Assembly (NCBI RefSeq): GCF_000003195.3
Contig: NC_012872.2
Coordinates: 22,592,066 to 22,656,065 of the forward strand
Reading direction: 5' to 3'
Length of the DNA stretch: 64,000 nucleotides
From: Sorghum bicolor
Taxonomy: Eukaryota; Streptophyta; Magnoliopsida; Poales; Poaceae
Positions 46,197 through 57,822 of the stretch are shown here, piece after piece. A program made the translations under genes and the position numbers. The notes under the pieces were generated by a model. It ran no database searches and was not told the DNA's origin. It saw only the letters and a program-made list of their open reading frames with translations. The first letter of the stretch is position 1, and every line of letters begins with the position of its first letter.

Positions 46197-49100
46197 ATGT
46201 CGATCTCTGACCTCGATCAAGAGAACGTCATCCCCGTGACGGAGGCCAACCTCAAGGATGAGCAGAAGCAAGCTATTGCCCAAGCCATGGAAGAGTTCAA
46301 GCAGCAATGCCTGAGGTCTTTCAGCATAAACAGGAGCGGCGAAGTGGTCCAGAAAGATGCACTGCCGGCACCACGGCAGGTTACCTTTGACGCCAATCCT
46401 GGCAAGCTTCAAGATATGGTTGACAATGCCATCAATCGAGCGTTGATTAACCAAGCTGGTGTACTGTCTAATACGGTTTTCAATGCCGTGGCAAGAACTT
46501 TCAAGGAAGGACAAATCCCACCAGATTATGTGGGCCCCTCCCATCATCAGCCAACGGCACCAGAGGTCACGGCTTCATCAGCCAACGGCACCAGAGTGCA
46601 CAATCTGCCGTCCCTCCAAGTACATCGGGGACTACTGGTGCACTATCTATGCCGATGGCAACCAACCCACAAATTTCAGTTGGGCAGCATAAACTGACAA
46701 CAGATATGTTGGCATCGGCAATGTCAGGGTTGACTCTTCCTCCCAACTGGTGGGGTTACGGTATGCCTCCAGAGTTGACGCCGGGAACATCACAAATAAC
46801 TGACATGAGGGGCAAAACTCCTATGACATCGGCACCTCCCAATGCGCCGGTGAACCAGAGTCCTCGGTATACCACAACTACTACTGCAAGGCCTCACACT
46901 GGAAATCCTCAAGATTCAATGTTCCAGATGCCCAACGCATCGGCAGAGTCAATGCTGATGCAACAGAGGCCTATGGCCCAGTCGGGGTATGTCAATTCAA
47001 CGACGGTACCCAATTACCAATCATCGGCAGCACCTATGCCGATGAACGCTAATAATGGATGGCTTGGACAGCAAGCCTTTCCACAATCGCCCCAGCAGAG
47101 TTACCAGACTACAGGGTTCCAGCAAGGGCAGGTCTATCCCGGGTTCCAAGGTCAGGGGATTCCCAACCAGCCAATGAATTTTGGACAGCAACTCGGAGGA
47201 CAGCCAATCGGTGGACAGCAGTTTGGTGGTCCGCAGATTGGAGGACAGGTGATCAATACAATGTTCCGTGCAGATCACGTCCCGAACAGACACGTGGAGG
47301 TTCGCCACCAAGTGCCAGATCCGCAGCCGCCTCATCGGCAAGATGCCGATGCATATTGGGCCGATAAGATTGCTGAAGTAATGAGGGAACAATTTGGGAT
47401 AAAACCCAAAGTCAACACTTATTCTTATCGGACACCGTATCCTCCTACGTATGATTTGATCCCGCTTCCACATCGGTACAAGGTACCGGATTTTACAAAG
47501 TTTTCCGGACAGGACGACACGTCAACCATGGAGCATGTCAACAGGTTCATTATTCAATGTGGAGAGGCTGGTAACAGGGACGAATTGAGGGTTCGTCTAT
47601 TTTCGTCATCATTGTCTGGATCGGCCTTTACTTGGTTCATATCATTACCTCCCAACTCAGTAATTACTTGGGCCGATCTAGAGAAGCAGTTCCACAAATA
47701 CTTCTTCTCGGGGGTTCATGAGAAGAAGATCTCCGACTTGGTCAAGTTGAGGCAACGTAATGATGAGTCGGTTGAGGGATTTGTGCAGAGGATACGAGAG
47801 GTCAAGAATAAATGCTATAGCCTGGTTCTGGATGATCGGCAGCTAGCCGATTTGGCTTTCCAGGGTTTGTTGCCACATATCAGGGATAAGTATGCCTCTC
47901 AGGAGTTCGAAAGTTTAAGTCATTTGGTGCAGAGGATTTCTGATCAAGACATCAAGCCTTTCGAGCCTAAGAGAGCATGGAATAAGAAAGTGTCATTTGT
48001 TGATGAAGCAACAAGCTCAGATTCTGATGAAGAACCAGTAATCGGTTTGGCAGAGTGGGTAAAAAACAAGAAGCCGATGTCTTGTCCTTTTGGGCAGAAG
48101 GAACCAGAGAAGATTGCTTTTGACACCGCTAAGGCTGATAGGATATTTGACTTTCTACTTCAGGAAGGTCAGATCAAACTGTCACCTAACCATGTGATCC
48201 CATCGGCAGAAGAGTTGAAGAGGATGAGATATTGCAAGTGGCATAATGCAACTTCCCATGACACCAACGAGTGCAAAGTATTCAGACAGCAGCTGCAATC
48301 GGCTATAGAGTCAGGGAGAATCAAGTTTGACAGTTCCAAAGCCCAGAAGCCGATGAAGATAGACCAACATCCTTTCCCGACAAACATGTTGGATGCTAAG
48401 GGGAAGGCTAAGGTCTTAACATCGGAGACAGCTGAGAAGAGTGCATCGGTAGATCCTCAGCATCAAGTTACTACTGCCGATGCAAGAAGTAAGGGCTTGG
48501 TCCAGGAAGGAACTAGCTCAGGAAGGCTTCCTCGATCTGGTATCGTCATAACTCATAGAAGGCCTCGAGAAAAATGGCAACAACGGGAAGATCGGTATCG
48601 GCGCCAGCAGGAAGATTATCGACGGGAAGAAGAAAGACGCCGACAGGAGTGGAATCGGCACAGGGATCATTGGAATTGTCCATTCTTCATCCATTGTTGG
48701 GAGGAAAATATCAAGCTTCCTACTGTCAGAGACTGCCCTGAGTGCAACGGTTATGATCGGTACGATAGGATCGATCGGCATTATCATAATGATGAACGGC
48801 GATTTAATGGGCCGATCAGAGGAAGGGTGTCAGTTCATGACCGGCTGGGGGGCAGATGTAGTGGGCACGACAGACTTAGTGACCGCGTCCAGTATTTTCC
48901 CAGGAACCAAGAAGAGCTCGAGGGAATGGCTGATGCGCGGGTTCCCGATGAATTCATATTTTGCAGGGATGCTAACACGCATCGTATGGAGTCAAGGGAG
49001 AACCGACGCCCGACAGCAAGGCAAAGGCCACTTCCTCCATGGTGCCCTGGAGGATTAACCAAGACACAGAAAAGGAGATTGCAACGTGAAAGGCAAGAAG

Positions 49101-49840
49101 AGCTAAACAAGGGAGAGAACTCTAGAAGTCGGCAGCCGTCAGACACTAAGAGGGAAGGTCCATCGGCAGGCGTCAACATGGTCTTCATGTTGCCGATGGA
49201 GTTTCTTGCACCAGCCAGTGATGATGAGTTGGAATTTTCTGATCAGATAGCTCAGTTGGCTCTGGATCCGATGACGGCTATCTTTGAGAAACCTGCCGAT
49301 GACGACAGGCAGCATCTTAAAGCTCTGTTCCTCAAAGGAAGGGTTGATGGGCAGCCAATGACCAAGATCCTAGTTGATGGTGGAGCTGCTATTAATATTA
49401 TGCCGTATGCAGTATATCGGAAGCTTGGGAAAGGGGATCAAGATTTGACCAAGACCGATATGATGCTCAAAGACTTTGAAGGAAACGTGTCTCCAGTCAA
49501 GGGGGCGATATGTGCAGAGTTGACCATCGGCAGCAAAACCTTGCCGACAATTTTTTTGGTGATCAGCGGAAAAGGTGCTTACAACTTATTATTGGGAAGA
49601 GATTGGATTCATGCCAATTGTTGTATCCCATCTACAATGCATCAGTGCTTGGCTCAGTGGGTAGGTGACAAGATTGAGATTGTCCCAGGAGATTCTTCTT
49701 ATGTTATCGCATCGGCAGAAGCGGATACTTACGAAAGGACCAGGTGCATTTCAGGAGAAGTTTGGGAGAAAGATTTTCTCAAAGTTGCCGATTATGAGAT
49801 TCCACCGATCCAAGCAGTCCGTTCTGACGACGGTTTTTAA
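46197..49840 (+). CDS. Element E gag-protease (one frame break)
   Basis: Starts at ATG 46197 (MSISDLDQENVIP). The N-terminal 115 or so residues are in one frame; a frame change at about 46545-46650 coincides with a 31-bp tandem duplication of CATCAGCCAACGGCACCAGAG (46545 and 46576). From there a 1063-codon frame runs to TAA 49838-49840. It includes a Gln/Pro/Gly-rich region (46800-47260), the capsid-like core (47460-47960), CKWHNATSHDTNEC (48232) and a CPFF...HCW...CPEC cysteine/histidine cluster (48680-48745), an Arg/Glu-rich stretch and a protease with LVDGGAAINIM near 49370. Gag would package RNA; protease would process the polyprotein. The TAA overlaps the ATG of the pol frame (TAATG). 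Confidence 0.85.
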
Positions 49841-52800
49841 TGGATAGATTCGCCGATGATGGAAAATTAGGCCAGGGATTCACATCGGCCGATGATTTGG
49901 TAGAAGTAGATATAGGTAGTGGTGATAAGCCTAGGCCTACTTTTATTAGTACTAAATTAGATCCTGAGAGTAAGCGACAATTGACTAGTTTGTTAAAGGA
50001 ATATAAAGATTGCTTTGCTTGGGATTATACAGAGATGCCTGGTTTAGACCGATCAATTGTTGAACATCGGTTACCCATCAAGTCTGGATTTCGGCCACAT
50101 CAGCAACCAGCCCGCCGATGTAATCCTAACATTCTACCTGATATTAAGGCCGAAATCACTAAACTTATTGAAGCTAAGTTTATTCGGCAGTGTCGGTATG
50201 CCGAATGGATTTGCAATGTTGTTCCGGTTTACAAGAAGAACGGGAAGCTTCGGGTGTGCATTGATTTCAGGAATCTCAATAAAGCTACGCCGATGGATGG
50301 ATACCCAATGCCTGTCGCCGATATATTGGTTGATGCTGCGGCTGGTCATCGGGTCATCAGCTTCATGGATGGTAATGCAGGTTACAATCAAATATTCATG
50401 GCGGAGGAGGATATTCCAAAAACCGCATTCAGGTGTCCTGGTCATGTTGGGCTATTTGAATGGATAGTCATGACTTTTGGGTTGAAGAATGCTGGTGCTA
50501 CTTATCAAAGGGCTATGAATTTTATATTTCATGAGTTCATCGGCAAGCTCGTAGAGATTTATATTGATGATGTGGTGGTTAAGTCTGGAGATTTCTCAAA
50601 GCATCTTGCCGATTTACAAAAAGTGTTAGAGTGCACAAGGAAGCATGGATTGAAGATGAATCCCATCAAGTGTGCATTTGGTGTATCGGCAGGGCAGTTT
50701 CTTGGTTTCATGGTACATCAGAGGGGTATTGAAATTAGTCGAAGATCTATTGATGCAATCAATAAAATAGTGGCCCCTACTAACAAAACCGAGCTCCAAT
50801 CCTTGATCGGCAAGGTAAATTTTATCAGGAGATTTATATCGAATTTGTCTGGTAGGATTCGTGCTTTCAGTCCTCTTCTTAAATTGAAAGCCGATCAAGA
50901 GTTTATTTGGGGAGAAGAACAGTAGTTAGCTCTGGATGAAATCAAGAGGTATCTAGTAAATCCTCCAGTTCTAGTTCCACCTCAACAAGGGAAGCCCTTC
51001 AGATTGTATTTATCTACCGATGGATCGGTTATCAGTTCAGCTTTAGTTCAAGAATTTGAAGGGAAAGAAAGGGTAATTTATTATTTGAGTAGGAGGTTGA
51101 TTGATGCTGAAACCAGGTATTCGGCCATTGAGAAACTATGCCTATGCTTATATTTTTCATGTATCAAGCTGAGACATTACCTGTTATCGGCCGAATGCAC
51201 TGTTGTTTGCAAAGATGACGTGGTCCGATACATGCTATCTATGCCGATTATGAGTGGTAGGATCGGTAAATGGATTTTAGCGCTGTCGGAGTTCGATTTG
51301 CGTTACGAATCGGCTAAGGCAGTCAAAGGGCAGATTATGGCCGATTTTGTGACTCAGCATTGCGGTCTAGTGGAAACCTTGGAAATTGTACCCTGGACGC
51401 TCTTCTTTGATGGATCTACCTGTGACCGGGGGGCAGGAATCGGCATTGTATTAGTTTCCCCTAAGGGGAGGAAGTATGAGTTTTCCTTGCCGATTGTTGC
51501 CACATCAACAAATAATCAGGCTGAGTATCAAGCTCTGATCAAGGGATTGGAGTTGTTAAGAGAAGTTCGTGCTGATGCTGTTGAAATATTCGGGGATTCT
51601 ATGTTGGTTATAAATCAATTGGCCGGAAGCTATGAATGCCGAAGTGAAGTTCTCATAACTTATTTCGAGAAAAGTATGCAACTGTTAAAGGAATTCAAGG
51701 ATTTCCGATTGGAGCATGTTCCCCGATTGCATAATGAAGACGCTAATCGGTTAGCTCAGCATGCCTCGGGATATCAGCCAATGATTAATGCGACATCGGC
51801 AGTCGGTGCCGGTGATTGGAGGAAAGAAATTATTGATTATCTAAAAGATCCATCCAAAAAAGTTGAAAGACGGGTTCGATTTCAAGCAACCAAGTATGTG
51901 CTCCTTGAAAATGAATTGTATTATCGAACTATCGACGGAATTCTTCTCTGATGCTTGGGTGATGATGAAGCTAGAAGTTTGATGGGGGAAATCCATGAAG
52001 GAGTGTGTGGAGCGCATCAGTCAGCTTTTAAGATGAAGTGGATGATTCGAAGGAATGGATATTTTTGGCCAACCATACTTGAAGATTGTTTTAAATATTT
52101 CAAGGGATGTCAAGGTTGTCAAAAGTTTGGTAATATCCAGAGAGCACCCGCATCGGCTATGAATCCTATAATAAAGCCTTGGCCGTTCCGGGGATGGGCC
52201 ATCGATCTGATCGGCCAGATTTATCCACCATCTAGCAAAGGGCATAAGTTCATTCTAGTTGCCACTGACTATTTCACTAAATGGGTTGAAGCTATTCCTT
52301 TGAAGAAAGTCACATCGACCAATATGATTGATTTTGTGAAGGAGCATATTATTTACCGATTTGGGATTCCCCAAACGATTACTACCGATCAGGGCACCAT
52401 GTTCACATCGGGGGAGTTCGATGAATTCGCAATCGGTATGGGAATTAAAGTGTTGAATTCTTCTCCTTATTATGCTCAAGCCAATGGGCAGGCCGAAGTG
52501 TCTAACAAAGGAATTATCAAGCTTATTAAACGAAAGATTGAAGAAAATCCTAAGCGGTGGCATACATCATTAAATGAAGCATTGTGGTCTTATCGGATGG
52601 CTTGTCATGGATCGACCAAGGTATCACCCTATCAATTGGTGTATGGACATGATGCAGTGTTGCCTTGGGAAATTAAGGCTGGATCTAGGCGATTATCTTT
52701 TCAAGATCAATTAACTTCCGATGGTTATGCCACTTTGATGACCGATGAATTGGACGATCTAGCAGGGCATCGGTTAAAAGCTTTAATGAGTATAGAAGAA

Positions 52801-53073
52801 AATAAGAAGAGAGTTGCTAGATGGTATGATAAGAAAGTGAAGGCTAAAGAGTTTGCCGATGGGGATTTGGTATGGAAATTAATTTTACCAATTGGGACCA
52901 AAAGTTCGAAGTTTGGAAAGTGGTCTCCTAATTGGGAGGGTCCTTATCGGATAAGTCGATCGGCTCTTGGTAATGCCTACATTCTAGAAACCCTCGAAGG
53001 AATTGAATTTCCCAGAGCATTAAACGGCAAATATTTAAAGAAGTACTACCCCAGTATATGGGTCGATGCATAG
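49840..53073 (+). CDS. Element E pol: RT, RNase H, second RNase H, integrase (two in-frame stops)
   Basis: One frame from ATG 49840 to TAG 53073, interrupted by TAG at about 50923 (probably a Gln codon) and TGA at 51949. RT: CFAWDYTEMPGL, VPVYKKNGKLRVCIDFRNLN and YIDD (50560-50571). RNase H: LYLSTDGSVISSAL and SRRLIDAETRYSAIEKL. Archaeal-type RNase H (51390-51770): FFDGSTCDRGAG, NNQAEYQAL, FGDSMLVINQL and RLHNEDANRLAQHA. Integrase (51955-52600): HEGVCGAH...CQGCQKF zinc region, AIDLIG, TTDQGTMF and NGQAE, giving DDE. No chromodomain, as usual for Tat. It may be non-functional because of the stops, but conservation is high. Confidence 0.88.
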
Positions 53074-53226
53074 AAGTTTAGGTGCCGATAACACTCCTAT
53101 CGGCTGGATCCAAATGCTTGGGGACAAGACGTGGTGTTTCAAAAGTTTAGGCGCCGATAACAATCCTATCGGCTAGACTAAAAGCTGAGGAAGCAGGAAA
53201 GCGCAGATACAATGCCGATGGAAACT
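53074..53226. promoter_or_regulatory. Tandem GCCGATA hairpins between convergent genes
   Basis: Two 69-bp repeats each hold a perfect 7-bp stem with a 7-base loop: GCCGATA-ACACTCC-TATCGGC at 53084-53104 and GCCGATA-ACAATCC-TATCGGC at 53153-53173. They lie between the pol stop and the stop of the antisense gene. A role in 3'-end formation or protein binding is inference. Confidence 0.75.
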
Positions 53227-56200
53227 CTATGTGTTAAGCAGCGTCTGGATTGCCGATATAGCGCGTAGCCGAATTTGGTTGGCTGCTTCTATCTCCTTGA
53301 TGTCATCATCGGCAGAACCTTCTATCGGCTTCAGCTTCTTCTTCAGTTGGAGTGCTTTGCGACCATGAGCATTTCGCTCGCGCTTAAGAAGCCTGATGGT
53401 CTCTGGCAATTGGCTCTCTTCCTGTTGGGCTTGGGACAGAGCGTTCTCTACTTCCTTGAGCTCCGCCAACAGGGACTCTTTTCTTGCCGATCGATCGGAT
53501 ATCTTCTGCTTCAGCGCGTCTCCAAAAGATCTCAGGATACCGATGTTCTTGTGCTTCTCATCGGTCAAAAGCTTCTCTTTCCTCATTTCATCGGAGAGTT
53601 GAGTCTGAGCGGCTCTATCGGCAAGCCGCCGAGAAGCTCTTTGGTACTGCAGCTGGCGACTCTCCAGATGAGCGGCTTGGAACAGGATTTCTTCAACATT
53701 AGCTGGGATTTGGCCTCTGAGAGTTCTGAATAGGGTCTTGGTAGGGTCGGAATCATCAACCAATTGCGCTGTGTCCTGGTGAAGGAGAGCTGACAATTCT
53801 TCCAGCCTGACCCTGACCTCTGCCGATGTGATGCCGACCGTCTGAGAAGTGCTTGCTTCTTCACCTTCTTCTTCAGAGAAATCGATGGCGAAGGAGAACA
53901 GGCTATCGGGAGAATCTTGTTCCTGGGAGGGAAAGCAAAATTAGCTCATACTTAGAGAATCGGCAAATAGTGCTAACGGTAAACGGTGACTTACTTGTTT
54001 CAAGGCGATCTCTTGTCTTTGACTGAGAAGTGCTGACGGAACTGCAGGCTGATCGGCCAAAGATGCCGATGGAGCTACAGGTTGATCGGCTGAGATTGCC
54101 GATGGAACGATATCAACTGAAAGAAGACAAAAGGAGTTATGAGACTAAATAAGAATAAGTTCATCGGTAGCGATATTGTTAAAGTATGTTACCTGGAGGA
54201 GGGACAACGGTTGTCTGAATCGGGAGAACTGCCGATGGTATAACTGGACCCACCGGACCAGTTGTTTGTTCACCCGTGTCAGCTGATGTATCTTCTGTTT
54301 GAGATCCTTCCTGTTGGGGTTCTTCTATCTGTGGTGCTTCCTGCATAGGTGGGGGAGATGGTGCTTGCTGTGGCTGGGCTTCTGGAGAAGAAGGAGAAGA
54401 CTCCACCGGAATTGGAGATACCGGAGGAGGAGGGGGAGTTGCTACCTTCTGGCGCTTTGTTCCAGTCTTAGCACCCGTGGTGCCCTTTCTCTTGGGTTGG
54501 CTAGACTGGGGGGCATCGGTACTCTCACACCTGGCTTTCGCCGATGCGCCGGTTTGCTGCAATAATGAACAAGAGTTTATAAGCATAAATATAGCCGATA
54601 TAAAGATAGTCAGCATAAAGGAAAAGATTTGACAAATTGCCTTGAAAGCCCGCGCAAGAGTGGGAGCAGCAACCGTTGGTGATGTCTGAGTTCTTCTGGT
54701 GGTGACTTTCCTGAGGCGTACACCCCGATGCACGATGGAAGCTAGAGTCGGAGCATTGTGGCCGATTGAGGAAATCGGGCCTGATGGAAACAAGTCGATC
54801 GGCCTGCCACTCCTGCTAACCAATGGAGGAATATTGTCAACTTGCAAAAGGAATACAAGGGTAAGCTGCCGATGGGGGTAATATTGAGAAAATGAAACGT
54901 TGGTTTGAGTTACTTACAGTGTCATCGGGAACTTCGTATTCGGAGTCGATCTGCAGAATAGATGCTCTTTCCATTCTGCCCACCATAACTTGTATGCCTG
55001 AGTGATAAAAGCAGCCGGAACCCATTCTGACAGATTTACATCTATATCGGCGTTTGGTGGTAGTTGGGCTGCTCGAGTCCACACAAGAAGGTTGTTGATA
55101 GTTTCTTTGGGTTTTATCACATCGGCATAAGGAAGTGCAATCGGCAACTGGCCGAAAGCTAACTGGCGAGCTAATGCCGATGGATTGTAAAATTCGTAAG
55201 TTTGAGGGGAGGTTTTTGTGCTACCAAAGAAATTCACTGGAATGATTCTGGGAGTCACAATTGCCATCATCACCTCATTGTCCCTGTCGAGAGCTTCATC
55301 AAACGGATTGAAGGTCAGAGGGAGCATGCTATCTGGGTCATCATAAGCCAACCATGGTCGTTCGTCTCTGGTCAAACCCTCATACAGAGTCTGGAAGAAT
55401 CGGCCGATCTGATCTCGATTTCCCCCCTGAACCAGGCAGAACTATGACAGCTTCGCCAAAGTTCAAGGGGGCGCGTGTTGCCGATTCCTCTTCACCCAAT
55501 ACATGGTTTTCAGCTATATCTCTTGGGAAACGCTGTGTGAACAGGTTGAAGTTGAGACGCTTGTGCAAATGCAGATTGAGCCACATGTTGACAAACCACC
55601 AGGGGCCTCCCAAGTTGCCAATGGATTGGCCGAGCAGAAGTTTCTGGACTACTTGATGGAGAAGGTGGTAAGCAGCGCCAAGCAAGTATCGGCCGAGAGG
55701 GAATCGGCAACCGTTAGCCAGTCTTTCTGCTGCCGATAGGTAGACAGAAGTCGGTCCTGCCGATCGACCACAGAATACAAACTTGTCCAGCCACATGTTC
55801 AGAAAGGTGGTTTGTTCCTTTATGGTGACAGATCCTTTCCCACGGTACTTCTGAATGTACCCCGACCAACCGCCGATAGCGCGAGTCTCCACTTTGGCAC
55901 TAGGGGCAGTATCAAAAAAGTGGGTGCTATCGGCAGAAGATATATCTAGACCAGTAAGCATGGCTACATCGGCAAGAGTAGGAGAAGCAGGGCCGTGGCC
56001 AAAGGCAAAAGCATTGAGGGTGTCTGACCAAAAGTAGGATGCAGCTATCAGCAGTGACTCGTTCCTATGCATATCGGTAATGGACAATCTAATGCATTGG
56101 GCTAGATTCCTTTCACCCCACTGAACTTCATTAGAGTTGCTGACCCTCAAGAACCAGTCTTTCCACCCTACAGTTGGGCTGGGCCAAGAGCGGAAGGTGT

Positions 56201-56499
56201 CCTTCCACAGATCTAAGGAAAAATTTTCGGCTCTGAAGGGGATCCTGTTGGTTTCTGCGTTGATAAGGTCAGTTGGATCTGGGTCCCCTAGAGGGCCGAG
56301 GCATTGAAGGTGTGGTTGATCGGTGGGGATGACAATTTTGTTGGACAATTCCTAGTGATTTTGGGCGTAAAAAGAAATACAAAGAGGAAAGAAAAGGAAG
56401 ATGTTCAGTAAAATGAATTGCGAGTGAACAGGGATATGAAGAAAAATACAGAAGACGGGGTGGAGATTTGACCTCAGGGACGACGAACCTGACGGCCAT
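53227..56499 (-). CDS. Element E antisense gene: plant mobile domain protein, six exons
   Basis: ATG 56499 sits in a good initiation context (AAGATGG). Proposed exons on the minus strand: 56499-56473, 56351-54918, 54840-54641, 54556-54193, 54116-53995 and 53922-53227, with GT...AG ends except a GC donor after 54641. Exon 2 carries the plant mobile domain (PF10536-type): LLIAASYFWSDTLNAFAFG and PTLADVAMLTGLDI near 56000, then a Trp-rich block (WWFVNMWLNLHL) and TRDERPWLAYDDPDS. Pro/Gln-rich low-complexity exons and a C-terminal coiled coil follow. Breaks: one extra G in a G6 run (55422-55427) and an unresolved phase mismatch at the exon 2/3 junction. PMD proteins such as Arabidopsis MAIN/MAIL1 act in silencing and genome stability; the role here is unknown. 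Confidence 0.8.
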
Positions 56500-57139
56500 C
56501 TTGCTGCGAAGGAAGCGTGTGAAGGCGCCGGAGTTGATGAAGAGGGGTACTTGTCGGAGACCTTAGGAGTTTTTGGTGGCGCCGCCGCTGGAAAAGTAAA
56601 GTTGGGTAGTAGAATGGTGTGATGGGGAAGGAGTACCCAAGAAGGAACTATTTATAGGACAAGATGGGCAAGGGCAAATCCGACTTATCTCTTTGCCGCA
56701 TCCGAGAAATCCGAGGGTACTCAGGTGGATATGGTAACTGTTCGCACGGTAATCCAGGGATTGTGCAGGTGATTTGACGGGAAGCGGTCATTATCTGAAG
56801 ATATTTTACTGTGCGAGATCTCCTGGTCGGTCCATCGGCGATATTCTATAACGGTCATATTGCCGATGGGCGGATAGAGGGGAAGTAACCGTTTTCGCAA
56901 ATATCCTGGTCAGAACATCGGCAGATCTTTGTAACGGTATTGTTGCCGATGTACGACTAAGAAAAATGCCCATTTAGGAAGTTGGGGATTTCAAGGAATC
57001 TGCGGAGGATTAGGATTAGAGTTGTCCAGATTGAGGTTGTCGGTTACCAGATTAGGAGCATTAATTGCAGGAGAAGGCATCATTACTGCAGAGAATTTTG
57101 GAGCATTAATAGTTTTATACTCCGAAACTGGGGGGCATG
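56500..57139. other. Element E antisense promoter region and polypurine tract
   Basis: Contains the reverse TATA box and the 262-bp block duplicated outside the 5' LTR, and ends in ACTGGGGGGCATG, the purine tract before the 3' LTR. A second purine tract, AGAGGGGAAG, is at 56876-56885. No frame here resembles a protein. Confidence 0.75.
56648..56657 (-). promoter_or_regulatory. TATA box of the antisense PMD gene
   Basis: The minus strand reads CTATAAATAG, a strong plant TATA box, about 150 bases upstream of ATG 56499. A start site near 56620 is predicted. Confidence 0.7.
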
Positions 57140-57822
57140 TGTTGACACCGTTTTTGGGCACGTGTCTAGGATGGCAGGATAAGGTGGCAGTACGATGTTT
57201 ACAAAGCGGGTTGCCGATGAGGATGGTTGCCGATGAGGGAGAAGTTGAATGTGACAGGCAGTAATATGGTGCCGATGGCTAGATAAGAAAGTCTGCCGAT
57301 GACTATGGCAAAGGATCTGCCGATGATGCAAAGGAGGAGTCTGGAAGCTGCCGGTCGTTATGTGGAGGAGTTTCGGTTTGTCACGAGGGATAGTTTTGTT
57401 ATTTCCTTAATTATTTGCATCGTTTTGTATACGGATTCCGTGTAATTTGGAATTCGAATTCTAATCGTGTCTGGTTGTAGCTCTTTGAGCAGGGTATAAA
57501 TATAGACCCTAGGGCCTTGTAATAATCAATCAAGAAATCAAACACACGTTTTTACTCATATTCCAGCATTTACTTTTCGACGACTTCGTCATACTTTTTC
57601 CTTTTGTTACGAGTTCTTAGGAATTCGTCGACTTAAGCTCGGCGTGTTCTCAAGTTCCGCGTGAGTACCTCTTAGCCGTGACATCCGGGCGCATCGCTGT
57701 TGTCAGGACTAAAGTATTCGAGTTATCACCTTTGCCGATAGCAAGGTCAAATCGGCTAGCACGCCTTAACGTTTGAATCGGGTATTAGCCCTTTGTGTTT
57801 GCAGATTAGTTTTGCATCAACA
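57140..57822 (+). repeat. Element E 3' LTR
   Basis: 683 bp; matches 45473-46149 except seven substitutions and TTAAGC inserted near 57634. TATA box TATAAATATA at 57495-57504. Confidence 0.92.

Larger units (their letters stand above)
45211..57822 (+). mobile_element. Element E: young Tat-type element with antisense PMD gene
   Basis: LTRs 45473-46149 and 57140-57822 (ends TGTTGA...TCAACA) differ by seven substitutions and a 6-bp indel by my count, about 1%. The plus strand encodes gag-pro (46197-49840) and pol (49840-53073); the minus strand encodes a six-exon gene (56499-53227). It is inserted into D. It carries 262 bp of 3'-internal sequence outside its 5' LTR. GCCGAT/ATCGGC hexamers are strongly over-represented throughout. 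Confidence 0.92.
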
